A stretch of 64,000 bases of DNA, taken from assembly GCA_027919835.1 (NCBI GenBank), contig JANVFP010000025.1:558001-622000 (forward strand), in the 5' to 3' direction. The notes under the pieces are model-generated. The model ran no database searches and had not been told where the DNA came from. It saw only the letters and a list, made by a program, of their open reading frames with translations. Within the stretch, counting starts at the first letter, position 1; each line of letters starts with the position of its first letter. Position numbers and translations under genes: made by a program. The stretch is from Lentinula raphanica. Lineage: Eukaryota > Basidiomycota > Agaricomycetes > Agaricales > Omphalotaceae. This document shows, piece after piece, positions 33,634 to 45,250 of this stretch.

Positions 33634-35796
33634 GGCAATATCTGACGCAAGCTGGTGTTTTTGTTTAGAAAGAAGCTCGAGTGTCGCCGAAGTAGTCAAA
33701 GGCAAAGAGGAATAAGTGATAGGTAGATGAGAGACTTCGAGCTGTATTTGAAGGATTCTCCGATATTTAATTACCAATCAGCTCCAATTGCGAGAGTTCA
33801 GCTTCTTACACCATCCCTAACTACGAATGAGCGTCATAAGATTTTTTTCACTCTCAGTTGTGACTTGGCATGCTAATTGTCGCCAGTACCATATTATGCA
33901 TGTCCTTCTACATATAGTAATTGATGCTTAATCGAGAGGCGGGTAGCCCTAGAACCAATCGGAATATATCAGAATTGATTCTGGCAAAAACCGCGGGAGC
34001 AACAACTAGAGATATACTGTTCTGGTTTGCAAGGGCCCGTTGAAACTTGGGGGGTAGTAGTATGTGGCAGATGCTGATTCCCGCTACCAGCATCGGCCTG
34101 CTTTCAGTGCTTTTCTCGCTCCTATCTTCCCGTATTACTATTCCGTGGCTCTGTGCGGCTGTTGATTGGACGGCCATTTACATGTTCATCCTCAGCATTC
34201 AGATTCACCGTGTTCAATCATGATAATCTCATTTTCAATCGTGTTCATCAATGCCGTCGGTATACCGTCTCTTGATCTGTCACTTTGTTCAATCCTCCAT
34301 CAGGTCCTCTCAGAAAGTTGATTTGGCTGTCACAATCTTACAAGGTTCTGCTTGTCGAGATATAAGTATAAGCTATTCATAAGCACCATGGTCACTGTGG
34401 GAAGATTCGCAGGCCCACCAGAGTCGAGGTTTGCTTCTATTAATGCTCGAAGAGAATAACGAGCTACCAATTTGCTGCTGTCAGAAACTGGACATGCCTC
34501 GTTCGCATAGCGAAAGGTCATATTCACTCAGGGTGATTGTGGACCAGAGCAAAAAGGGGCCACGGCGCTTTACAAGCGCTTAAAATCCTAATTTGTGACA
34601 CCTCCTATAATAGGGGTCACGGTTACTATATTCAGTTTAGTTGCCAGTGGCGCATCAAACTCAAGCAGGAAACGTCTGGAATACATAGTTGCTATCCGTA
34701 TGTTCTTCCCTCCGGCAAGGAATTTGAGCAATACCATCAACAAGTTCTCCATAATCCTTGGGTCGTGATGGTTCCAAAATTCATCATTATTTCTACACAC
34801 TGAGCAAGCTCTTCATTGACTGCGAAGTTCTGACTCCCGAGCCAACAGCGAATCAGATCCATGGTTGCCGGTGATCTCCGGGCTTTATCTATACTCAAAG
34901 GCCCTACCGTATGGTCCCGCCTCTTGAGTCGTCTAGTAGCATGTTACTCCGCATGCACACTTCCCATATGAGCAACACTTGGAGCCGAGTGGCTCTTGAG
35001 CGGTTATTTCTGGAGCTTTCTAATCTAACTAATCCTATGAAGAAAAGAGTTGGACTGCACGCTAGCCTCCTGATTGGCTAGCTGTCGTCACTGACACGAT
35101 TGTCCAATATACGGTAGTACTCTTCAAGTATATGTTAGATCTAGTACTACTGGTATTCAAGTAGAACCTAACCACAGACTAGATCAGCATTGCCACAGCT
35201 GTTTTGCATTGCTCCGAGCTTTTGAATGATGTCCATATAGTATTGAAGAGCCTTACGAGCATAAATCTTTTGGGGAGACCTTCAACGAATTCGAGTAACG
35301 GGATGGTCAATCAGAGATTAACATACTAATCAGCCACTGCTGGTTCCTAATCGATATACATCATCAATCGCCAGTACATTCCGGTGTGTTATCATAAGTA
35401 AATATCTCAAAGCGAAATTCTGTAAAACATTGCTTCAATTTACTTTACATAGTGAAATCGTACCGCCTTAGTTCCCATCAATAATCAGTTGGCGGCTATT
35501 CGGATTATGACGGCTATACGGACACCTGAAGCTCCCGCTGGTATTGACCTCCTCCCGACCTTAAGGCTTAAGCTTTATTCCAGTACCGATCTGAACTATG
35601 TCTACTTCTGGACACCATCTATAATTTAGATTTCAATTAGGTGAAGCATTCAGTTAGGCTCGGCGATGGTGAGGCTGACGCTGACATCCAATGAAAACTT
35701 CTTCGGGGTGAGCGACTCCTACATAAGTCCTTCCATTCTTTCTTAAGAGTTCACTCACTTTCCGTTGAGACTTCCACTAAGAAACATAGATTGAAG
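33634..35796. other. gene-poor spacer with F-box relic
   Basis: About 2.1 kb between divergent P450 genes B2 and C. It holds a decayed F-box 5' fragment at 34437-34530. Otherwise it is AT-rich sequence with no recognised gene. Confidence 0.5.
34437..34530 (+). pseudogene. F-box gene 5' fragment
   Basis: Resembles 20623-20715 of the F-box gene: TGCTCGAAGAG against TGCTTGAAGAG, and CATAGCGAAAGGTCA against CCTAGCGAAAGGTCA, ending at an ACTCAG/ACTTACAG motif. The frame is broken and nothing follows. Confidence 0.55.
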
Positions 35797-37727
35797 ATGT
35801 ACCTATTCGCTATCCCTCTTGCACTTTCATATTTTGCAGCATTGGCATTGTACAGAGTTTCTTCCATCCCCTTCGCAAATATCCTGGCCCAGTCTTAGCT
35901 GCACTGACCGAGGGATACGAGTTGTACTACAACATCATCGTAGGTGGAGGCTTGGTCAACGAGATCGAGAAACTTCACAAGATATACGGTAAGCCTCGTT
36001 CTGCGTACCTAGCAGGTCTGTCAGCTGAATATAATACTCAGGTCCTGTTGTCAGAGTCGGTCCTAACACGGTCGGTGGATGTCGATTGTCTTGATCCCAC
36101 CACATTGATCTAGCTTGTAGCTTCACTTCAACTATCCGCAAGCCTACCATGATATCTATACATACGGTTCCACCTTAGTCAAAGATCCCGGATTCTATCA
36201 CAGTACAGCGGCTCATGTCCGCCAGTCAGCCTTTGCCTTTTGCGATCCTCAACACGCAAAGATCAGAAGAGGCTTGATGTCGCCTTTATTCTCTCGAAGG
36301 GCGGTTCTGGAACTTGAATATACTATTCAACAAAAGGTCAGTGCCAAGTTTAAAGATACGCCCGTTTCAACGTGCTTACCTCACGCAGATCGACAAGTTA
36401 CTATCTGTGTTCGACAATCACTACAAATCTCCAAGCTCGAGTGTAGAAATGTCGTCCGCATACCGTTCTCTGACCACCGATATCATCACTTCCTACTGTT
36501 TTGCTGAATGCCCTAATACTCTCGATAGTGTTGATTTCTCTCACCCTATCATTCAGTATGTAGAAGAGACGTTCCAGGACTATTGGCTCCAGAGACATTT
36601 CCCGATTCTCACATCCATAATTAACAACGGGCCGCAGAACATCGTTTTATGGCTCTTGCCCAAGTTCAAAGGCTATGCCGGTCTGAAAAGCGGACTCGAG
36701 CGTCAGATCGACAAGATCCTCGACAATCCAGACATATTGTCGAGCGTAGAGCACGAGACCGTTTATCGACATCTCCTGGAACCCAAAGGTCAAGAACGTC
36801 CCTCGAGAACTGCCCTGCTCCATGAAGCTATCGTCTTCACCGCTGCAGGTAGCGATACAGTGGGCAACGCATCCTACGTAGGAACATTCTATGCGTTGAA
36901 ACACGATTCAATTCGGCGAAGGTTATTCGAGGAACTTTCAAAGGCATGGCCTGAGAAAGACACGCCATTGAGTTACGCCTCATTGGAGAAATTGCCTTAC
37001 TTGGTATGCGATTTCCAGCTTTGACCCCGTCGATTCGTATTGATGCTTGGGTGTGTCATTCAGACTGCTTTCATCAAAGAAACACTTCGATTCTCTGTCG
37101 GAGTCATACACCCTCTTCCACGTATTGTCGGACCCACGACTCCTGAAATCGGGGGCTTGAAACTACCTGCTGGAGTGAGTATCACCTTTGCTGACAAATG
37201 CGGATGATCTCTGAACTCGCGGATCAATGTAGACAATCGTTGAAATGAGCGCGCTCTTCATGCACATGAACCCGGAAGTCTTTTCAGACCCTTATGTCTT
37301 CAATCCAGATCGATGGCTTGCTGGAGAAACTAACGAGATGATGCACGACTTCGTTCCTTTCAGTAAGGGATCTCGGGTTTGGTAAGTATTTCGTCCAGCT
37401 CTTGAATTGAAGATGGTCAAACTCACCGACGAGTTCAGTGTTGGATTGAAGTGCGTATTCTGCGTTGTCAGCTAAGACTCCGGTTCTAAGATGATTCCGC
37501 AGTCTAGCATGGAGTGAACTATATCTCATCTTTGGGAACCTCTTCCGCAAGGTCGACATGAAACTCATCGTCGATGATGATACGTGAGTGTTTTTCTGAC
37601 TGCGCTGTCAACCTCTCTCATTTCATTATTCAGCATCGACGACTTCAGTCCCGAACAACGAATGGACTATTTTGTAGTACAATGGCGTAAAGGGTATCGT
37701 GTGTCTGTGGGTCAAACTCCTGTATGA
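35797..37727 (+). CDS. cytochrome P450, type C, with apparent N-terminal frameshift
   Basis: The start at 35797 encodes a membrane anchor (MYLFAIPLALSYFAALALYR). The frame then closes after about 35 codons. One frame over, the expected sequence continues: FFHPLRKYPGPVLAALTEGY. A single-base loss near 35855-35862 explains this, since no plausible intron fits. Downstream exons are intact: GPVVRVGPNT spliced to LHFNYPQAYHDIYTYGSTL, FSRRAVLELEYTIQQK, I helix AAGSDTVGN, K helix KETLR, meander FNPDRWLAGE, and heme loop FSKGSRVCVGLNLAW, whose Cys codon is split by an intron. The gene ends at 37727. It resembles trichodiene-oxygenase-like P450s of agaricomycetes. It is either a recent pseudogene or contains a sequencing error. 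Confidence 0.85.
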
Positions 37728-38168
37728 GTATCCATAGCACAAAACAACGAGAGAGAAGTCATGCATACCAACGTCAATCTAGTCTGTGATCATTTTGTCT
37801 CTAAGCATGGACGCATAGAAAACCTGTTCGGAATGAGTCAGTGTTCAACAAGGATAAGAGAATAAACCACATGTTCTGGAGCTTTCTGCTAGAGCAAGAC
37901 AGCAGGAAGAGACGAATGCCAACGGCTTACTGGCCACGACGCTCTCACAAACAGGAGTAGATGAGTAGAAGGGATTCGAAGAGATATATCATAATTGTTC
38001 AAATGTTCGGCTTCCTTGATTTCAATGGGTGAATGGTGTTTTCTTCAAACAGGAAAATGTATTATGAATGAATGGCATGTAATAGACGCGATGGAAAGAT
38101 TACGCAGCGGAGAGTAACTGGACATGATAGTTTAATCACAGGATCAGGGTGAAAACCATCTTCACGTT
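37728..38168. other. intergenic between convergent genes
   Basis: 3' flanks of the type-C P450 and of the coiled-coil gene. Nothing recognised. Confidence 0.4.
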
Positions 38169-40596
38169 TCACCGTTTCCTCCTCTTCTTCGCTGTAATAC
38201 TCCGCGCACCCCCGTCGGACGTACTCGATGTGTGTGGGGTTGGCGGACGCTTTCTGGAAGAAGATACGTGGTGTGAAGAACGAGACCCATCGTGAGGAGT
38301 ACGCGAAACATCCGCTGCTCCTATAGTCCTTGAAGAGCCGTTGATTTCATTTATGCCTTGGGAAGTGATCATCAACTCGTCTTCCGAAGACGCAGGCGAG
38401 GAGGAAGGATATGAAGGCCGCGGTCGAGAAGGTCGAGAAGGTCGACTCAGTATAGGCCGGCGATATTCAACTTTGTCGTCGTCGTCATCGTCATCACCGC
38501 CGTCTCTGTGATTGGAGCCAAACAAGTTTTCGCTAGTGGCATCGTCATCCTCACTATTGTTGTTTGACTTTGGTTTGGGCCGTGAACGAGAACGAGAGGA
38601 GCCAGCAAGTTTACGACCTTGACTGTTCCTTCTTCTAGACTTCTTCACCGTACCTTGCGCGCGACCTCTCGGGTTCGATGGTCCGGCTTGGATTTCTGCT
38701 TCATCCACCACCTGGTCATTGCCAAACAAGTCCCAGGCACTCTGCGATTGGTTCTCAATCGCTTGCACCCTCCCTTTCTCAGAGCCTTTCTCCCAACCTC
38801 GAGTGCGACTAAGCCTACGCATAGGCTCTCTGTCACCGTCGTTCTCTTCTTCTAGTTCATCATGGGACACATTCCCGTTGTTGTTTTCGACTGCAACGTC
38901 AGCGTGGTGGCCATTAGCATTGCGTGTATTCAAATCGAGTTGATCTTCTTCATCTTCAAGTTTGACATCAAGTTCGAATCGATGTTCACTGACACGCCGG
39001 ACGACACGAGAATGCATCACGCTTGGAGTGGTGGTGGTCGCGTTTGGATGTGAAGATGAACCTTTGTAGGAATAGTCCTCATCGTCCGAGTCATGCCGAG
39101 ATCGATGATGGTGGGGAGTTCGTAGGAGGTCTTGAGGATCAGGATTTACTGGATATACGAGTGAGGAGAGGGATTTGGCGCTTTCATAACCCTGATCATT
39201 TCCCTCTTTACCCTCTATATCTGGCCGTCTACTCTGCAATACTTGGTCGTCTCCTGGCCTAATCTGGCGAGCTCGGTGGAGTTCTGGCATCGACTGCTCT
39301 CCTCGCGATGAAGACGAAAGGAAGGTTTTTCTCCTTGGCGCAACTTTCGAAGAATCAAGCAACGTAGAAGGAGCAGCATTCGTCGAAGCCGATGTGAGAC
39401 CTTTGTTCGTTTTCGGCGTTTTGGTATTTGCCTTGGGTGTTCTGAGATCCTGCAAATTTGCAGTCGTGTTCGTGCCCCCACGCTGTCTTTGAGCACTGGC
39501 GTTACCGCGCACGATACCGACCGGTTCTCGCCTACGTTGAACATGCGTGGGGGAGTCAGGGGTGGTAGCTCCATGGCTTGGTGCATCCTCATCTGCAAGC
39601 TGGTCCTCGTCTTCGTCGTCATATCGCCTACGTGTTGAACCAGAACCAGAGGCAGGAGTGAGTGGCGTGAATGCAGCTACAGCACTCTCGGATTTGAGCT
39701 TCAACCTGTCCCGCTTTGCCTGGTCATGCCAGTTCTTTGCTTGATCCTTCCAGTAATTAATCTGAACTCATGTGAGGCTGATGGCTAACATAACACTGAA
39801 AAGATGGGGATTGTAATATGACACACACCTGTTCTGCTCGTTGATCACACTCCCTCTCCCAATCTTCATTCTTGAGTTGAGCCAGATGCAACATCTTGAC
39901 GGCTTGGTCCCTTTCATTTCGCGCACCATCCATCTCTCGACGGAAACCTTCTATTTCAGCCTGGGTCTCCGCCTTCGTGCTCTTCAAGTCATTCTTGACA
40001 TTGATCACCTCAGCCTTGGCTTCTTCTGACTGGCTCTGTAACTGCGAGAGCTTCGCAGCCGACTCCATTCGAAACATATCCAGCTCAGATTTGAACCAAT
40101 CGCGTTGTAACAATGCGTCCTTCCTCGAATCTTCCGCTGCATTGCGAGCATCGTCAGCAGACTTTCGCGCTTCGTGCGCCTGTTTGAGCGATTCGTTTGT
40201 CGATTTGAGTTGTTCCTCGACTTTGGCCAGCGCCTCAATAGCACTCCGCAGACGGTCTGATGTGGTTTCAAGGGTGATCTTCGTTGCAACCAACTATCAA
40301 GTCGAAGTAGATGAGAGAAATGTAGGCATAGAGTCGGTTAAGAGCTCACCTCCTTCGCATCATCCTCCGCCTTTTTCAGATTCTCAGATAGCCGCAGGAT
40401 TTCAGCCTGTTTCGCATCGAGCTACACAAGTCAAGCGACGTGAGGAGCGCGTATAGAGATCTTGATGCTCGATACTCACCGTTCTATAAATTTCCCTAGA
40501 GAATGAGAGCAGACTTGTCTCAATCGCTTCTCGAGCTGAATCCTTTCCAGTATTCCGCCCTGTGCTCTTTCCAGAATTGACGTTGACCATGGCCAT
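38169..40596 (-). CDS. coiled-coil protein with long disordered, charged tail
   Basis: Four exons (40480-40596, 40350-40421, 39829-40293, 38169-39761) give 748 residues. The start at 40596 gives MAMVNVNSGKSTGRN. An in-frame upstream extension lacks a clear ATG. Residues about 40-220 form a long coiled coil (LDAKQAEILRLSENLKKAED, LTSD/R-rich heptads, EKNEDWERECDQRAEQ-like end). About 530 residues of low complexity follow: acidic DDDDDDD, SRSRSRPKPKS, SRPSRPSRPRPSYPSSSP and a basic AKKRRKR terminus that could be a nuclear signal. I do not recognise the family. A nuclear scaffold or chromatin role is inference from composition only. Confidence 0.8.
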
Positions 40597-40998
40597 TGGT
40601 CCAAGAAGCCACAAATATCGCAATTCCAAAGGATGTAATGATATCGGCTCGCGCTGGATGTTGTCGGTGCACGCGAATAGTCGGGATATGTGTAGAAGGC
40701 AGGTAGAAGGTGTCTCTCTCAACGCGAGGAAATAATCACGTCGTTCAGGTACGAGATCAAGAAATAATTGCTCACGTGGCTAGAAACGCGGCAGCATTTT
40801 GCCGGTTGAAACTTGCGCCGAACCAAATCCAATGCTGAAGCGCTGATAGCCTGAGAGAGCAAGAACACCAAGTGAACCGTGAACACTGTGACTGTCCAAT
40901 GACTGGATTGTCGTATACAGCATTATTCTACAGTAAAGCGAAGTACAGCAAAAAGAGTGTCAGATATACTCCGAGAGAGTCCTATGCTTGCACAGTCC

Positions 40999-42760
40999 TT
41001 AACATCCTGAAGAAACCGCTGAATCTGCAGGACGCCCTCGTACGATTAGCACTGGGAGGCTGAGCGAACTGCGTACTAAACTCCGAGGTCTATCACGTAC
41101 GCATCCAGAGATTTCGCCATCGGAACTTCCCAATGAGGGCATCGCGGCGAAGACCACGGACCCTGGTTCTGGCGGTGTCTCCTCATCTATCACCTCCGAA
41201 CAGATGATAGATTCTGGTTCGGATCTTGGTCTCATCAAGTTTCGAGATGAAGGGCAGGTTGTTGAAGTATGCTCTCCGTCACCTCCTTTGGAATCATCAT
41301 CATCGCTACGGGTGTCATATCTGGCCAGTGAACTGATCGCAACGAACTTTCTGTCGGTTGTATCCGCAACGGTGACTCCTTCTAGTGATCTTGGAGAAAC
41401 CAGAGCAGATTCGAGCGTTGCGATCTCGACAGAGGGAGGTCTTGGAACATTTGGTGAATCAGACTCGTTAGAATGATGGATGCTGAGGAATGATCTAAAT
41501 TTGATAGAGCTGGAATGCGATCGGGTTTGCGAGCGAGGATCGACCATGTCGCGGCTATCGTCCTTTTTCGATCCATATTGAGATACCCAGAAAAGAGTCA
41601 AGGAATTGATGATGACCTAGTAGGTGAAAAATTGCATCAACACTTGAATTCGTGTGCGAAAAAACCCAACGTGAATTACATCAACGGAGCATGCAATGAC
41701 ACAGACCCAGCCGAGTTCGTATCCATTCAAAAATGCGAACATGACACCATTGGTTGTGGAAGTGGTCAAAGCAATGAAAGAGGCACTGGAAAACAACGAT
41801 CGTCTTCGATGTCACATTCATAGGGCAACGAATAACTCACTATAAAGTACGCAAAGTAACTTGTCGGATAGCCGGATTCCTTCTTGAAGGCTCTAGGAGT
41901 GGCCACAGAAAGAGTGCAGTGAACAAGATGGTCACATAGCTAGAATGAACAGTTATGTTTAATATGTTGATGATGTTAAAAACAGTCTTACTCACATATC
42001 ATACGCAACAATAAAATAGACTGCATGATGCGTCAAATGGAACACACAGATTCCATCCCTTGACCGAAGTATGTGATGGGTGTCTGGTCGTGTTCATATC
42101 GGTGAGATGCCATTTGGATCAACCGAATGGAAAACGTACTGTATAACAATACGACCGCAGGAATGCAATACAGCACCAGAGAGAAAAGACAAATTTTATA
42201 CGGGAGCGAGGAAAACCGTCTTCGATCAGGAGACCAAACGATGTGTACTTTTTCCGCTACAAAAAGACGATGTCGTCAGAAAAGGGTGGGAGGAAAAGGA
42301 TAGTTTGGAGGAAGAGTCTAACCAAGGAAAAGGTAGAAGAAGACTTTGCTACCACCATAGAGGACAGAGCACAGATGGGAAGCTGCCCGGCAAGATGTCT
42401 CGTTGTGTTGAAGAGATATTCCAAAGATCATGAGCTGATCTACATATGTATGTGAAGTGATAAGTCAGATAGAATGTACGATGCCTCGAATAACGCAACT
42501 CACTTATGAATACAAAGAGCCATGAAGTTGCGAACGCCAATACCATTGATATTCGGGCACATGTAAGTTTCCTCCTCTTCGTCATCGACCACAAGTCTAC
42601 TGTGGAACGCGAGAGACAGTGCGTTATGATGATGAGGCCTTTGTAGAACAAATTAGATCGCAAGTAAAGACAAGAGGTAATTTGCAATCGTACCTAATGC
42701 TAGGGCTAGGAAAACGAGTGCTCGAGAAGCTTCGGATGGAAACATGGCTGTGATCAACAT
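40999..42760 (-). CDS. multi-pass (about 7-helix) membrane protein with Ser/acidic tail
   Basis: Multi-exon gene starting at 42760 (MLITAMFPSEASRALVFLALAL). After splicing, successive hydrophobic segments appear: GLIIITHCL, ISMVLAFATSWLFVFI, LCSVLYGGSKVFFYLFL, a poorly resolved middle, YVTILFTALFLWPLL, SFIALTTSTTNGVMFAFL, GWVCVIACSVDV and VIINSLTLFWVSQYG. The C-terminal about 190 residues are hydrophilic, rich in Ser, Asp and Pro (SIKFRSFLSIHHS, RPPSVEIATLESALVSPRSL). I know this plan from uncharacterised agaricomycete membrane proteins. Receptor or transporter activity cannot be told. Its 5' end was copied to 22.3-22.6 kb. The exons near 42050-42250 are the least certain. Confidence 0.7.
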
Positions 42761-43403
42761 CTTGATATGTGATTGTGAGCCTGAGTGACCTCGTCAAGGA
42801 CGAAGAACTTTGGTAGGTCGAAGATGGCATGGTATATAGGCTGCGGCTACCAGGGGTGTCTAAGACAGCGAGTCGATAATCGAAAGGAAGGGCTTGCAAC
42901 ATTGATCGTTGAGCTCCAATTCGTTTCAGGCACTTCTATTCGCTGCCTGAAAAAGTCTTTGAGATATCTCGAAGAGCAAAGCCACCAGCTATATCAGCGA
43001 AGGACAGCGTATGGAAATGGCCCAACAGCAATGAACCCGCTCAACATGCGCCCAAACCTCCCAACAGCAGTCGATCAAATGCCAGTGGAGGATTTGCATC
43101 CGCCCGAATCATGGCAAAAAGTAAATCCTGATGTACTTAGTAGGGCCGCCTGGAAATTCGTAGCACAGTGAGAAAAAGCAGCGAAATACTCAATCGGAAA
43201 GAATAAGATACCTTGACACAAAGATCAATTGTATCTGGACACGTTATATCCTCTGCCCATCCGCGTAGGGCCTTGCCTAAAAACTCATTCGAGACATCAG
43301 TAGATGCTGTAAGAGAGCTGAGAGGACGCGCGCGAGCGAGCCAAGTTGATTGTACCGTGATGATGGCGACCTCGAACCAGGATATAGACTAACATTTAGC
43401 GTC
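42761..43403. other. intergenic
   Basis: Promoter side of the membrane-protein gene (GCCTATATACC TATA-like motif near 42830) and left flank of the inverted-repeat element. No gene recognised. Confidence 0.4.
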
Positions 43404-44581
43404 TAAGCGCTGAGCCCCAGTGAAAACTGGACAGGCGGATTTCGGTGCGAAAATGCCGGGATCAGCTTATAAATGCGGAATTCGGCTAATCTCGGTCTAG
43501 ACTGGCTGTACGTGTTTTCTGTTTTCTTCCTTCCTTCCCTCATGCCGAATTGCTTCTGTCAACGTTGTAAAGGAGCACAAGTTTCCGCAAAAACATTCCG
43601 GCGTCATATACCGACCTTTGCTCAATGGAAATCCACTCAACCTGAAGCAATGTCAGAAGAAGATGACGAGGAAGACGATGACGAGGAAGACGATGGCGAG
43701 GAAGACAATGTCAATGACGAGGAAGACGATGACGAGGAAGACAACGATGAAGAAGACGAAGATGAGGAAGAAGAAGATGAGGAAGGCATGGATCTCAGTG
43801 AGGAACAGCGGGGAGAAGGAGAGAATAACGTGGATGATAGACTTACAAAACGACGTCGTATTGTGAGTGATTCAAACTGTGTTTATCTCATCACCATTCC
43901 TCCCCATTCTACCTACCATGATTCGCGCTCGAGCCCGGGCGCGCGTGGATAACTGCTACCATGTTTCGCGCTCACTCCTGGGTGTGCTTGGTTGGTTGTT
44001 GATATTCGTCCCTCCATAAGTGTGATTCTTCGAGACATTGTGCTGACATATTGCTTTAGAATTATAGTGCATCACCTGAACTGTACCACAATCCCTCCTC
44101 TACTGAATCCACCGGTTTACTTGAATTATCGAGTGACAGTGATACCAGCATCAGTGATAATTTTAGTGATAGCGAATCCTCGTCAGACGAATCTGCACGA
44201 GCACAACCACAAGCTGGACCAGCTTTCCAAGGTCTCATTGAAGATTCTGATACCGAAGACGAAAATGAAAACGAAGTCCGTGCACCAGATGTAGCTCCTC
44301 CAGTTGAGTCTGCGATTGAAGATATCCGAGTCATACAGGAATTTATAGAGAGTATTCGAAACGCTACTCTCGAAAACGGCAAGCTCGATGGGTTGACTAT
44401 CCAGCGTCTTCGAAATCCTATACAGGTTCCAGTCGATATCCCAGACGAGGAAGTCCGGCTTTCACTTGATCTGTATCTTGCAGCAACCAACTCATCCGAA
44501 GATAGCTATAAAGCAACCCGCGAAGCCATCTTACGGCGGTATCCTGATGCTGTCCGGTTTCCACTGGGGCTGAGCGCTTAA
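43404..44581. mobile_element. non-autonomous DNA element with ~31-bp inverted ends
   Basis: The left end starts TAAGCGCTGAGCCCCAGTG (43404). The right end, read inward from 44580 on the other strand, is TAAGCGCTCAGCCCCAGTG. The match continues through AAACTGGACAG/AAACCGGACAG, for 31 bp with three mismatches. The element is about 1.18 kb and carries only the truncated tnp2-type ORF. It encodes no transposase. The homologous region upstream of P450 A1 (about 25540-25600) lacks it. Confidence 0.7.
43542..44581 (+). CDS. truncated tnp2-associated transposon protein (N-terminal part)
   Basis: Two exons (43542-43862, 44060-44581) give 280 residues. It starts MPNCFCQRCKGAQVSAKTFR, a zinc-type Cys motif seen at the start of tnp2-family (CACTA-like) transposase proteins in agaricomycetes. 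A very acidic stretch of Glu/Asp (about residues 30-90) follows, then KRRRI. After a second acidic block come FIESIRNATLENGKLD, LRNPIQVPVDIPDEEV and LSLDLYLAATNSSEDSYKAT. The catalytic RNase-H-like part is missing. The stop codon TAA is the last three bases of the right inverted repeat, so the ORF is truncated by the element's end. It is unlikely to be an active enzyme. Confidence 0.65.
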
Positions 44582-45250
44582 CTCTCCATTCCTCTTCATC
44601 GAACAAATCCTCTCGCCAACGCCTCTACTTTGTGTTCTGGTTATGAGCTCTGAGATCTGAAGTCTGATAAGGTGGCCGAAGAGCATCACATACTCACTAC
44701 AGTGCTCTCTGCTGATCTCTTTTGACCTCAGGATACAATCTCTAATCTCAACTTTTTGAGTTCTGGGCCAAATCGACTCGATCGCAAAATTGACCTTGTA
44801 AACGCATCTTCGGAAAATTTATTTCCATGACGAGCCTGTGCTCAAACCTGGCAAGGGCACTACGTAGGCTACGTTGTGTGGCTGTCAACAACACACTCAA
44901 CCAGCACTCAACGGCGAGCTAAAGTGGAATCTCTTACGACATTTTGAACGTATGATCATATCTCTTGGGGGAATTGACAGACGATAGGCCCATAGATATA
45001 TTACGAGCTGTTCTTCCTGTGGGCCGGGTGGGAAACCGGTGTCATATCGTTGTTGCAGTGGAATTAGGAAGGTAAACAAATGCTCTTCAAAGTGAGAAGG
45101 TGTTTATCTATAGGATATAGCGTTCCCCAAAACCCCTTAAACCAACCTTAAACGCATCCAGAATATAGGCCTCCAATGGCAACCAAGGTCATTTCTCAGC
45201 ATTGACTCCACATATAAATACTGCGACTGAACCTCAGTGAATTTAACGAT
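44582..45250. other. upstream region of P450 A2
   Basis: The first 120 bp match 25440-25560 in inverted orientation (landmarks GATGCTCTTC, CACCTTAT, CAGAGCTCATAACCA, CACAAAGTAGAGGCG). This is the promoter flank shared with P450 A1. Confidence 0.6.
45213..45220 (+). promoter_or_regulatory. TATA box of P450 A2
   Basis: TATAAATA followed by CTGCG, 31 bp upstream of the start codon. Confidence 0.7.

Noticed and set aside
41204..41476. Plus-strand 90-codon gene
   Set aside because: Antisense to the Ser/acidic tail of the membrane-protein gene.
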